Assembly: GCA_039090855.1 (NCBI GenBank)
Contig: CM077034.1
Span: 12,785,970-12,849,969, forward strand
Direction: 5' to 3'
Length of the DNA: 64,000 bases
From: Macrothele yani
Lineage: Eukaryota > Arthropoda > Arachnida > Araneae > Macrothelidae
Shown here: positions 11,384 through 22,533 of the stretch, piece by piece
Position numbering within the stretch: position 1 is the stretch's first letter
Layout: each line of letters begins with the position of its first letter
Notes under the pieces: generated by a model
Told to the model about the DNA's origin: nothing
What the model saw: the letters and a program-made list of their open reading frames with translations, nothing else
The model's database searches: none
Translations under genes and position numbers: made by a program

Positions 11384-14300
11384 AGTCCCTGTCGGACGGC
11401 CAGTGGTACATCTTGAAGCAATTCTGGTAAAACCTCTTCCAGAAAAATACGATAACATCTGCAATCGAGTCGGGTTGGTCGTAGATATGGGCCAAGCAGG
11501 AACAAACCACAGTCCTTGTCGGACGGCCAGTGGTACATATTGAAGCAATTCTGGTTAAACCTCTTCCAGAAAAATACGATAACATCTGCCATCGAGTCGC
11601 GTTGGTCGTAGATATGGTCCAAGCAGGAAGAAACCACAGTCCTTGTCGGACGGCCAGTGGTACATCTTGAAGCAATTCTGGTAAAACCTCTTCCAGAAAA
11701 ATACGATAACATCTGCCATCGAGTCGCGTTGGTCGTAGATATGGGCCAAGCAGGAAGAAACCACAGTCCTTGTCGGACGGCCAGTGGTACATCTTGAAGC
11801 AATTCTGGTAAAACCTCTTCCAGAAAAATACGATCACATCTGCCATCGAGTCGCGTTGGTCGTAGATATGGGCCAAGCAGGAAGAAACCACAGTCCTTGT
11901 CGGACGGCCAGTGGCACATCTTGAAGCAATTCTGGTAAAACCTCTTCCAGAAAAATACGATAACATCTGCCATCGAGTCGCGTTGGTCGTAGATATGGGC
12001 CAAGCAGGAGGAAACCACAGTCCTTGTCGGACGGCCAGTGACACATCTTGAAGCAATTCTGGTAAAACCTCTTCCAGAAAAATACGATAACATCTACCAT
12101 CGAGTCGCGTTGGTCGTAGATATGGTCCAAGCAAGAAGAAACCACAGTCCTTGTCGGACGGCTAGTGGTACATCTTGAAGCAATTCTGGTAAAACCTCTT
12201 CCAGAAAAATACGATAACATCTGCCATCGAGTCGCGTTGGTCGTAGATATGGGCCAAGCAGGAAGAAACCACAGTCCTTGTCGGACGGCCAGTGGTACAT
12301 CTTGAAGCAATTCTGGTAAAAAATTCTTCCAGAAAAATACGATAACATCTGCCATCGAGTCGCGTTGGTCGTAGATATGGGCCAAGCAGGAAGAAACCAC
12401 AGTCCTTGTCGGACGGCTAGTGGTACATCTTGAAGCAATTCTGGTAAAACCTCTTCCAGAAAAATACGATAACATCTGCCATCGAGTCGCGTTGGTCGTA
12501 GATATGGGCCAAGCAGGAGGAAACCACAGTCCTTGTCGGACGGCCAGTGGCACATCTTGAAGCAATTCTGGTAAAACCTCGTCCAGAAAAATACGATAAC
12601 ATCTACCATCGAGTCGCGTTGGTCGTAGATATGGTCCAAGCAGGAAGAAACCACAGTCCTTGTCGGACGGCTAGTGGTACATCTTGAAGCAATTCTGGTA
12701 AAACCTCTTCCAGAAAAATACGATAACATCTGCCATCGAGTCGCGTTGGTCGTAGATATGGGCCAAGCAGGAAGAAACCACAGTCCTTGTCGGACGGCCA
12801 GTGACACATCTTGAAGCAATTCTGGTAAAACCTCTTCCAGAAAAATACGATAACATCTACCATCGAGTCGCGTTGGTCGTAGATATGGTCCAAGCAAGAA
12901 GAAACCACAGTCCTTGTCGGACGGCTAGTGGTACATCTTGAAGCAATTCTGGTAAAACCTCTTCCAGAAAAATACGATAACATCTGCCATCGAGTCGCGT
13001 TGGTCGTAGATATGGGCCAAGCAGGAAGAAACCCCAGTCCTTGTCGGACGGCCAGTGGCACATCTTGAAGCAATTCTGGTAAAACCTCTTCCAGAAAAAT
13101 ACGATAACATCTGCAATCGAGTCGCGTTGGTCGTAGATATGGGCCAAGCAGGAAGAAACCACAGTCGTTGTCGGACGGCCAGTGGTACATCTTGAAGCAA
13201 TTCTGGTAAAACCTCTTCCAGAAAAATACGATAACATCTGCCATCGAGTCGCGTTGGTCGTAGATATGGGCCAAGCAGGAAGAAACCACAGTCCTTGTCG
13301 GACGGCCAGTGGTACATCTTGAAGCAATTATGGTAAAACCTCTTCCAGAAAAATACGATAATATCTGCCATCGAGTCGCGTTGGTCGTAGATATGGGCCA
13401 AGCAGGAAGAAACCACAGTCCTTGTCGGACGGCCAGTGGTACATCTTGAAGCAATTCTGGTAAAACCTCTTCCAGAAAAATACGATAATATCTGCCATCG
13501 AGTCGCGTTGGTCGTAGATATGGGCCAAGCAGGAAGAAACCACAGTCTTTGTCGGACGGCCAGTGGTACATCTTGAAGCAATTCTGGTAAAACCTCTTCC
13601 AGAAAAATACGATAATATCTGCCATCGAATCGCGTTGGTCGTAGATATGGGCCAAGCAGGAAGAAACCACAGTCTTTGTCGGACGGCCAGTGGTACATCT
13701 TGAAGCAATTCTGGTAAAACCTCTTCCAGAAAAATACGATAATATCTGCCATCGAGTCGCGTTGGTCGTAGATATGGGCCAAGCAGGAAGAAACCACAGT
13801 CTTTGTCGGACGGCCAGTGGTACATCTTGAAGCAATTCTGGTAAAACCTCTTCCAGAAAAATACGATAATATCTGCCATCGAGTCGCGTTGGTCGTAGAT
13901 ATGGGCCAAGCAGGAAGAAACCACAGTCTTTGTCGGACGGCCAGTGGTACATCTTGAAGCAATTCTGGTAAAACCTCTTCCAGAAAAATACGATAATATC
14001 TGCCATCGAGTCGCGTTGGTCGTAGATATGGGCCAAGCAGGAAGAAACCACAGTCCTTGTCGGACGGCCAGTGGTACATCTTGAAGCAATTCTGGTAAAA
14101 CCTCTTCCAGAAAAATACGATAACATCTGCCATCGAGTCGCGTTGGTCGTAGATATGGGCCAAGCAGGAAGAAACCACAGTCTTTGTCGGACGGCCAGTG
14201 GTACTTCTTGAAGCAATTCTGGTAAAACCTCTTCCAGAAAAATACGATAACATCTACCATCGAGTCGCGTTGGTCGTAGATATGGGCCAAGCAGGAAGAA

Positions 14301-17300
14301 ACCACAGTCCTTGTCGGACGGCCAGTGGTACATCTTGAAGCAATTCTGGTAAAACCTCTTCCAGAAAAATACGATAATATCTGCCATCGAGTCGCGTTGG
14401 TCGTAGATATGGGCCAAGCAGGAAGAAACCACAGTCCTTGTCGGACGGCCAGTGGTACATCTTGAAGCAATTCTGGTAAAACCTCTTCCAGAAAAATACG
14501 ATAAGATCTGCCATCGAGTCGCGTTGGTCGTAGATATGGGCCAAGCAGGAAGAAACCACAGTCCTTGTCGGACGGCCAGTGGTACATCTTGAAGCAATTC
14601 TGGTAAAACCTCTTCCAGAAAAATACGATAACATCTACCATCGAGTCGCGTTGGTCGTAGATATGGTCCAAGCAGGAAGAAACCACAGTCCTTGTCGGAC
14701 GGCCAGTGGCACATCTTGAAGCAATTCTGGTAAAACCTCTTCCAGAAAAATACGATAACATCTACCATCGAGTCGCGTTGGTCGTAGATATGGTCCAAGC
14801 AGGAAGAAACCACAGTCCTTGTCGGACGGCTAGTGGTACATCTTGAAGCAATTCTGGTAAAACCTCTTCCAGAAAAAATACGATAACATCTGCCATCGAG
14901 TCGCGTTGGTCGTAGATATGGGCCAAGCAGGAGGAAACCACAGTCCTTGTCGGACGGCCAGTGACACATCTTGAAGCAATTCTGGTAAAACCTCTTCCAG
15001 AAAAATACGATAACATCTACCATCGAGTCGCGTTGGTCGTAGATATGGTCCAAGCAAGAAGAAACCACAGTCCTTGTCGGACGGCTAGTGGTACATCTTG
15101 AAGCAATTCTGGTAAAACCTCTTCCAGAAAAATACGATAACATCTGCCATCGAGTCGCGTTGGTCGTAGATATGGGCCAAGCAGGAAGAAACCACAGTCC
15201 TTGTCGGACGGCCAGTGGTACATCTTGAAGCAATTCTGGTAAAAAATTCTTCCAGAAAAATACGATAACATCTGCCATCGAGTCGCGTTGGTCGTAGATA
15301 TGGGCCAAGCAGGAAGAAACCACAGTCCTTGTCGGACGGCCAGTGGTACATCTTGATGCAATTCTGGTAAAACCTCTTCCAGAAAAATACGATAACATCT
15401 GCCATCGAGTCGCGTTGGTCGTAGATATGGGCCAAGCAGGAAGAAACCACAGTCCTTGTCGGACGGCCAGTGGTACATCTTGATGCAATTCTGGTAAAAC
15501 CTCTTCCAGAAAAATACGATAACATCTGCCATCGAGTCGCGTTGGTCGTAGATATGGGCCAAGCAGGAAGAAACCACAGTCCTTGTCGGACGGCCAGTGG
15601 TACATCTTGAAGCAATTCTGGTAAAACCTCTTCCAGAAAAATACGATAACATCTGCCATCGAGTCGCGTTGGTCGTAGATATGGGCCAAGCAGGAAGAAA
15701 CCACAGTCCTTGTCGGACGGCCAGTGGTACATATTGAAGCAATTCTGGTAAAACCTCTTCCAGAAAAATACGATAACATCTGCCATCGAGTCGCGTTGGT
15801 CGTAGATATGGGCCAAGCAGGAGGAAACCACAGTCCTTGTCGGACGGCCAGTGACACATCTTGAAGCAATTCTGGTAAAACCTCTTCCAGAAAAATACGA
15901 TAACATCTACCATCGAGTCGCGTTGGTCGTAGATATGGTCCAAGCAAGAAGAAACCACAGTCCTTGTCGGACGGCTAGTGGTACATCTTGAAGCAATTCT
16001 GGTAAAACCTCTTCCAGAAAAATACGATAACATCTGCCATCGAGTCGCGTTGGTCGTAGATATGGGCCAAGCAGGAAGAAACCCCAGTCCTTGTCGGACG
16101 GCCAGTGGCACATCTTGAAGCAATTCTGGTAAAACCTCTTCCAGAAAAATACGATAACATCTGCAATCGAGTCGCGTTGGTCGTAGATATGGGCCAAGCA
16201 GGAAGAAACCACAGTCGTTGTCGGACGGCCAGTGGTACATCTTGAAGCAATTCTGGTAAAACCTCTTCCAGAAAAATACGATAACATCTACCATCGAGTC
16301 GCGTTGGTCGTAAATATGGGCCAAGCAGGAAGAAACCACAGTCCTTGTCGGACGGCCAGTGGTACATCTTGAAGCAATTATGGTAAAACCTCTTCCAGAA
16401 AAATACGATAATATCTGCCATCGAGTCGCGTTGGTCGTAGATATGGGCCAAGCAGGAAGAAACCACAGTCTTTGTCGGACGGCCAGTGGTACATCTTGAA
16501 GCAATTCTGGTAAAACCTCTTCCAGAAAAATACGATAATATCTGCCATCTAGTCGCGTTGGTCGTAGATATGGGCCAAGCAGGAAGAAACCACAGTCTTT
16601 GTCGGACGGCCAGTGGTACATCTTGAAGCAATTCTGGTAAAACCTCTTCCAGAAAAATACGATAATATCTGCCATCGAGTCGCGTTGGTCGTAGATATGG
16701 GCCAAGCAGGAAGAAACCACAGTCCTTGTCGGACGGCCAGTGGTACATCTTGAAGCAATTCTGGTAAAACCTCTTCCAGAAAAATACGATAACATCTGCC
16801 ATCGAGTCGCGTTGGTCGTAGATATGGGCCAAGCAGGAAGAAACCACAGTCTTTGTCGGACGGCCAGTGGTACATCTTGAAGCAATTCTGGTAAAACCTC
16901 TTCCAGAAAAATACGATAACATCTGCCATCGAGTCGCGTTGGTCGTAGATATGGGCCAAGCAGGAAGAAACCACAGTCTTTGTCGGACGGCCAGTGGTAC
17001 TTCTTGAAGCAATTCTGGTAAAACCTCTTCCAGAAAAATACGATAACATCTACCATCGAGTCGCGTTGGTCGTAGATATGGGCCAAGCAGGAAGAAACCA
17101 CAGTCCTTGTCGGACGGCCAGTGGTACATCTTGAAGCAATTCTGGTAAAACCTCTTCCAGAAAAATACGATAACATCTGCCATCGAGTCGCGTTGGTCGT
17201 AGATATGGGCCAAGCAGGAAGAAACCACAGTCTTTGTCGGACGGCCAGTGGCACATCTTGAAGCAATTCTGGTAAAACCTCTTCCAGAAAAATACGATAA

Positions 17301-17735
17301 TATCTGCCATCGAGTCGCGTTGGTCGTAGATATGGGCCAAGCAGGAAGAAACCACAGTCCTTGTCGGACGGCCAGTGGTACATCTTGAAGCAATTCTGGT
17401 AAAACATCTTCCAGAAAAATACGATAAGATCTGCCATCGAGTCGCGTTGGTCGTAGATATGGTCCAAGCAGGAAGAAACCACAGTCTCTGTCGGACGGCC
17501 AGTGGCACATCTTGAAGCAATTCTGGTAAAACCTCTTCCAGAAAAGTACGATAAGATCTGCCATCGAGTCGCGTTGGTCGCAGATATGGTCCAAGCAGGA
17601 AGAAACCACAGTCCTTGTCGGACGGCTAGTGGTAAATCTTGAAGCAATTCTGGTAAAACCTCTTCCAGAAAAGTACGATAATATCTGCCATCGAGTCGCG
17701 TTGGTAGTAAATATGGCCCAATCTAGAAGTCGTTC
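11384..17735 (-). repeat. 127-bp tandem array, about 50 copies, derived from the transposase DDE region
   Basis: The landmark CACAGTCCTTGTCGGACGG recurs from 11381 to 17607 at 127-bp steps (49 intervals, three single-base insertions). In one minus frame the unit reads FLEEVLPELLQDVPLAVRQG, which joins directly to the FQHDWTPAHLS of the flanking transposase, so the unit is a duplicated piece of that gene. Because 127 is not a multiple of three, translation rotates through all three frames, none of which has a stop. This makes apparent open frames of up to 1114 codons. These are repeat artefacts unless expression is shown. Confidence 0.95.
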
Positions 17736-18166
17736 ACAATACCCGTCCACACATTCACATAGAATCGTTCTTGGTACGTGTGTGGACGTGTAGCGTGTTG
17801 GTTAGAGGCTGGACGCAATTTCGAACAATTATTGTAAACATTGCTGTAAAGAAGCACTTGTCAACGATGCTGTAAGTACACAATTTGTTTCCTTTCATGT
17901 CTACTTCTTGTGTTTGTGCCTCAACGCGTCACTTGCGCCTATACATTCCTATACAAGAAATGTTTGTTGCAGTGTGCTCTACCACCCCTTAAAGTTTGGC
18001 CCATGAGTTCTGAAACACCCTGTATATCATCTGTATATCAAAATGTATTTTAATATATCACTATGTTCGAAGAACGGGTATTTAGCTAGTGTGCATATAT
18101 ATTTGCATCAATTTATTGTTCGAAGCTCATCCAGCAAACTAAAAATTATTTTGTCTTTTTCCTCAG

Positions 18167-18369
18167 AGTTTATATTTTCCCAAAAATTTCTTGAAATATT
18201 TCAAGAAAAATTGAGTTTCGATACAGAAGGAAGGTCTCCTGAGGATTATATGAAATTACTACAGCAGTTCCCAGACTTCGTGTTCAACCCATATGTTAAG
18301 AGAATACAGGAGCCTCACAGCCAAAGATACAGTCCTGAAATCATTGCAACGATTAGTCGCAACTGCAAG
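18167..18369 (+). CDS. Internal exon of the LRR-like host gene
   Basis: A polypyrimidine tract ending TTTTTCCTCAG precedes 18167, and CTGCAAG|GTACGTATT follows 18369, a near-ideal donor. The frame (phase 1 in, phase 0 out) encodes KFLEIFQEKLSFDTEGR, then LLQQFPDFVFNPYVKRIQEP, ending IATISRNCK. I do not recognise the segment, but its codon use and lack of repeat homology upstream of the last nine codons mark it as host coding sequence. It can join in phase to the exon at 40782. Upstream exons lie outside the window or are not visible. The last 27 nt are the part copied into the 156-bp array. Confidence 0.7.
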
Positions 18370-21300
18370 GTACGTATTAGATTTTAAATCGTCTCATTTA
18401 GTATGCTGTGTGCTGTACTCTAGTCATCAGCACTTTAAATGCGTAGAGTATACTTAAATGTGGAGTTCTTCATTTATTAGGACTACGCAAAAGTTTCCAT
18501 TGCAACGATTAGTCGCAACTGCAAGGTACGTATTAGATTTTAAATCGTCTCATTTAGTATGTTGTGTGCTGTACTCTAGTCATCAGCACTTTAAATGCGT
18601 AGAGTATACTTAAATGTGGAGTTCTTCATTTATTAGGACTACGCAAAAGTTTCCATTGCAACGATTAGTCGCAACTGCAAGGTACGTATTAGATTTTAAA
18701 TCGTCTCATTTAGTATGTTGTGTCCTGTACTCTAGTCATCAGCACTTAAAATGCGTAGAGTATACTTAAATGTGGAGTTCTTCATTTATTAGGACTACGC
18801 AAAAGTTTCCATTGCAACGATTAGTCGCAACTGCAAGGTACGTATTAGATTTTAAATCGTCGCATTTAGTATGTTGTGTGCTGTACTCTAGTCATCAGCA
18901 CTTTAAATGCGTAGAGTATACTTAAATGTGGAGTTCTTCATTTATTAGGACTACGCAAAAGTTTCCATTGCAACGATTAGTCGCAACTGCAAGGTACGTA
19001 TTAGATTTTAAATCGTCGCATTTAGTATGTTGTGTGCTGTACTCTAGTCATCAGCACTTTAAATGCGTAGAGTATACTTTAATGTGGAGTTCTTCATTTA
19101 TTAGGACTACGCAAAAGTTTCCATTGCAACGATTAGTCGCCACTGCAAGGTACGTATTAGATTTTAAATCGTTTCATTTAGTATGTTGTGCGCTGTACTC
19201 TAGTCATCAGCACTTTAAATGCGTAGAGTATACTTAAATGTGGAGTTCTTCATTTATTAGGACTACGCAAAAGTTTCCATTGCAGCGATTAGTCGCAACT
19301 GCAAGGTACGTATTAGATTTTAAATCGTCTCCTTTAGTATGTTGTGTGCTGTACTCTAGTCATCAGCACTTTAAATGCGTAGAGTATACTTTAATGTGGA
19401 GTTCTTCATTTATTACGACTACGCAAAAGTTTCCATTGCAGCGATTAGTCGCAACTGCAAGGTGCGTATTAGATTTTAAATCGTCTCATTTAGTATGTTG
19501 TGTGCTGTACTCTAGTCATCAGCACTTTAAATGCGTAGAGTATACTTTAATGTGGAGTTCTTCATTTATTAGGACTACGCAAAAGTTTCCATTGCAGCGA
19601 TTAGTCGCAACTGCAAGGTACGTATTAGATTTTAAATCGTTTCATTTAGTATGTTGTGTGCTGTACTCTAGTCATCAGCACTTTAAATGCGTAGAGTATA
19701 CTTAAATGTGGAGTTCTTCATTTATTAGGACTACGCAAAAGTTTCCATTGCAGCGATTAGTCGCAACTGCAAGGTACGTATTAGATTTTAAGTCGTCTCA
19801 TTTAGTATGTTGTGTGCTGTACTCTAGTCATCAGCACTTTAAATGCGTAGAGTATACTTAAATGTGGAGTTCTTCATTTATTAGGACTACGCAAAAGTTT
19901 CCATTGCAACGATTAGTCGCAACTGCAAGGTGCGTATTAGATTTTAAATCGTCTCATTTAGTATGTTGTGTGCTGTACTCTAGTCATCAGCACTTTAAAT
20001 GCGTAGAGTATACTTAAATGTGGAGTTCTTCATTTATTAGGACTACGCAAAAGTTTCCATTGCGACGATTAGTCGAAACTGCAAGGTACGTATTAGATTT
20101 TAAATCGTCTCATTTAGTATGTTGTGTGCTGTACTCTAGTCATCAGCACTTTAAATGAGTAGAGTATACTTAAATGTGGAGTTCTTCATTTATTAGGACT
20201 ACGCAAAAGTTTCCATTGCAACGATTAGTCGCAACTGCAAGGTGCGTATTAGATTTTAAATCGTCTCATTTAGTATGTTGTGTGCTGTACTCTAGTCATC
20301 AGCACTTTAAATGCGTAGAGTATACTTAAATGTGGAGTTCTTCATTTATTAGGACTACGCAAAGGTTTCCATTGCAACGATTAGTCGCCACTGCAAGGTA
20401 CGTATTAGATTTTAAATCGTCTCATTTAGTATGTTGTGTGCTGTACTCTAGTCATCAGCACTTTAAATGCGTAGAGTATACTTAAATGTGGAGTTCTTCA
20501 TTTATTAGGACTACGCAAAAGTTTCCATTGCAACGATTAGTCGCAACTGCAAGGTGCGTATTAGATTTTAAATCGTCTCATTTAGTATGTTGTGTGCTGT
20601 ACTCTAGTCATCAGCACTTTAAATGCGTAGAGTATACTTAAATGTGGAGTTCTTCATTTATTAGGACTACGCAAAGGTTTCCATTGCAACGATTAGTCGC
20701 AACTGCAAGGTACGTATTAGATTTTAAATCGTCTCATTTTGTATGTTGTGTGCTGTACTCTAGTCATCAGCACTTTAAATGCGTAGAGTATACTTAAATG
20801 TGGAGTTCTTCATTTATTAGGACTACGCAAAGGTTTCCATTGCAACGATTAGTCGCAACTGCAAGGTACGTATTAGATTTTAAATCGTCTCATTTTGTAT
20901 GTTGTGTGCTGTACTCTAGTCATCAGCACTTTAAATGCGTAGAGTATACTTAAATGTGGAGTTCTTCATTTATTAGGACTACGCAAAAGTTTCCATTGCA
21001 ACGATTAGTCGCAACTGCAAGGTACGTATTAGATTTTAAATCGTCTCATTTTGTATGTTGTGTGCTGTACTCTAGTCATCAGCACTTTAAATGCGTAGAG
21101 TATACTTAAATGTGGAGTTCTTCATTTATTAGGACTACGCAAAAGTTTCCATTGCAACGATTAGTCGCAACTGCAAGGTACGTATTAGATTTTAAATCGT
21201 CTCATTTAGTATGTTGTGTGCTGTACTCTAGTCATCAGCACTTTAAATGCGTAGAGTATACTTAAAAGTGGAGTTCTTCATTTATTAGGACTACGCAAAA

Positions 21301-21618
21301 GTTTCCATTGCAACGATCAGTCGCAACTGCAAGGTACGTATTAGATTTTAAATCGTCTCATTTAGTATGTTGTGTGCTGTACTCTAGTCATCAGCACTTT
21401 AAATGCGTAGAGTATACTTAAAAGTGGAGTTCTTCATTTATTAGGACTACGCAAAAGTTTCCATTGCAACGATTAGTCGCAACTGCAAGGTACGTATTAG
21501 ATTTTAAATCGTCTCATTTAGTATGTTGTGTGCTGTACTCTAGTCATCAGCACTTTAAATGCGTAGGGTATACTTAAAGGTGGAGTTCTTCATTTATTAG
21601 GACTACGCAAAAGTTTCC
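18343..21618 (+). repeat. 156-bp tandem array of the exon end, splice donor and candidate acceptor (20 extra units)
   Basis: The donor GCAAG|GT occurs at 18370, 18526, 18682 and so on to 21490, 21 times at exact 156-bp spacing. Each unit holds the last 27 nt of the exon (ATTGCAACG to CTGCAAG) plus 129 nt of downstream sequence. That downstream part ends TTCTTCATTTATTAG|GACTACGC and AAAAGTTTCC, and the array stops at 21618. GT is kept in every copy (GTACGT or GTGCGT). The AG before GACTACGC is kept in all but the one at about 19416 (ATTAC). The 52-codon + frame with WSSSFIRTTQKFPLQRL is a shadow frame. Confidence 0.93.
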
Positions 21619-22533
21619 GCCGCCACCGCTAGCGGGCGCCGTAGGGGTCTAACCGGCCGTCGACCCGTGCTGTCAGTTTGTACATGAAGCCAAGCATGGC
21701 GGTCGATAAAGTTAATTTGTGGCACTGTTTATTATTCATGTTTAATTGAGGAACAAATGCGAGTGAAGCATACGGTTTAATACGTCAGACGTATGGAGAA
21801 ATGGTTATGTGGGAGCGGACGTGTCGATAGTGTTTTGGCAGGTATAAGAAAGGTGATCTAAGCTTGGAAGGCAAGCCAAGTGCAGGTACACCGCAAGAAG
21901 TCACAGGAGAGGAGCTGTAATCGCTGTTGCAAGAGGATGCCACACAATCGACCACGTAACTGACGAAACGTTTGAAACTGGCTCGCTCAATCGACTCTGG
22001 TACGACGTCTACATGCCTTGAGGAAGATCCAGAAGATTGGTAAGTGGGTTTCGCATACTTTAGCGCAGCGTAATGTTGGTCAAAGATTGGTAACATGCAT
22101 ATCGTGTGCTGAAGTAGTTTGAAGGAAAGAATTTCTTGTAGAAGGTTGTCTCACCCGGAATGAAAAAAATGGATCTATTGCGACAACCCCGTACGTAAGC
22201 GATCCTGGGTCGACCCAGGCTAGCCATCAACATCCAATGCACAACAGGATACCCACGGGGGAAATGGTGCTGTTGGGTGTGTGGAGTGCTGTTTTTCGAA
22301 GTTTTGAAACCGGACGAAACAATCACTGCACAACGATATAGCGATCACGCTGATGAAACTGAACGTCACAATTGTGCAAAAACACTCGTGGACAGGTAAA
22401 GGATGCCTCCCAGTCGTCCTCCTACACGATAATGCCCGACCACATGTCGCTGCCACCACGAAATCAATCCTTAAACAGTTACACTGGGTTTTTTTTATCG
22501 TACCCGGTTTACTCCCAGCATATTACACCATCA

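Larger units (their letters stand above)
10854..18022 (-). mobile_element. mariner/Tc1-superfamily element with long TIRs whose interior is a 127-bp satellite
   Basis: Left end CAGGGTGATTCAGAACTCAT and right end ATGAGTTCTGAAACACCCTG are inverted. Homology between the arms continues for about 190 bp, to the GCATCGTTGAC and CTTTACAG(T/C)AATGTT region. TA flanks both sides (10852-10853; 18023-18024). Between the arms lie the C-terminal transposase coding region (11050-11383) and a roughly 6.3-kb tandem array of a transposase segment. A normal element of this type would be about 1.3-2 kb, so the element is enlarged several-fold while keeping both ends. Confidence 0.9.

Noticed and set aside
11050..17750. 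Minus-strand proteins of 84-1114 residues
   Set aside because: They are three-frame readings of the 127-bp satellite. The same peptide blocks recur in rotated frames and no start, stop or splice context supports a gene.
18926..19705. 52-residue repeat protein (WSSSFIRTTQKFPLQRL…)
   Set aside because: It is a shadow frame of the 156-bp array, not the exon's frame. Most units carry TAA (CTTAAATG) in that frame.
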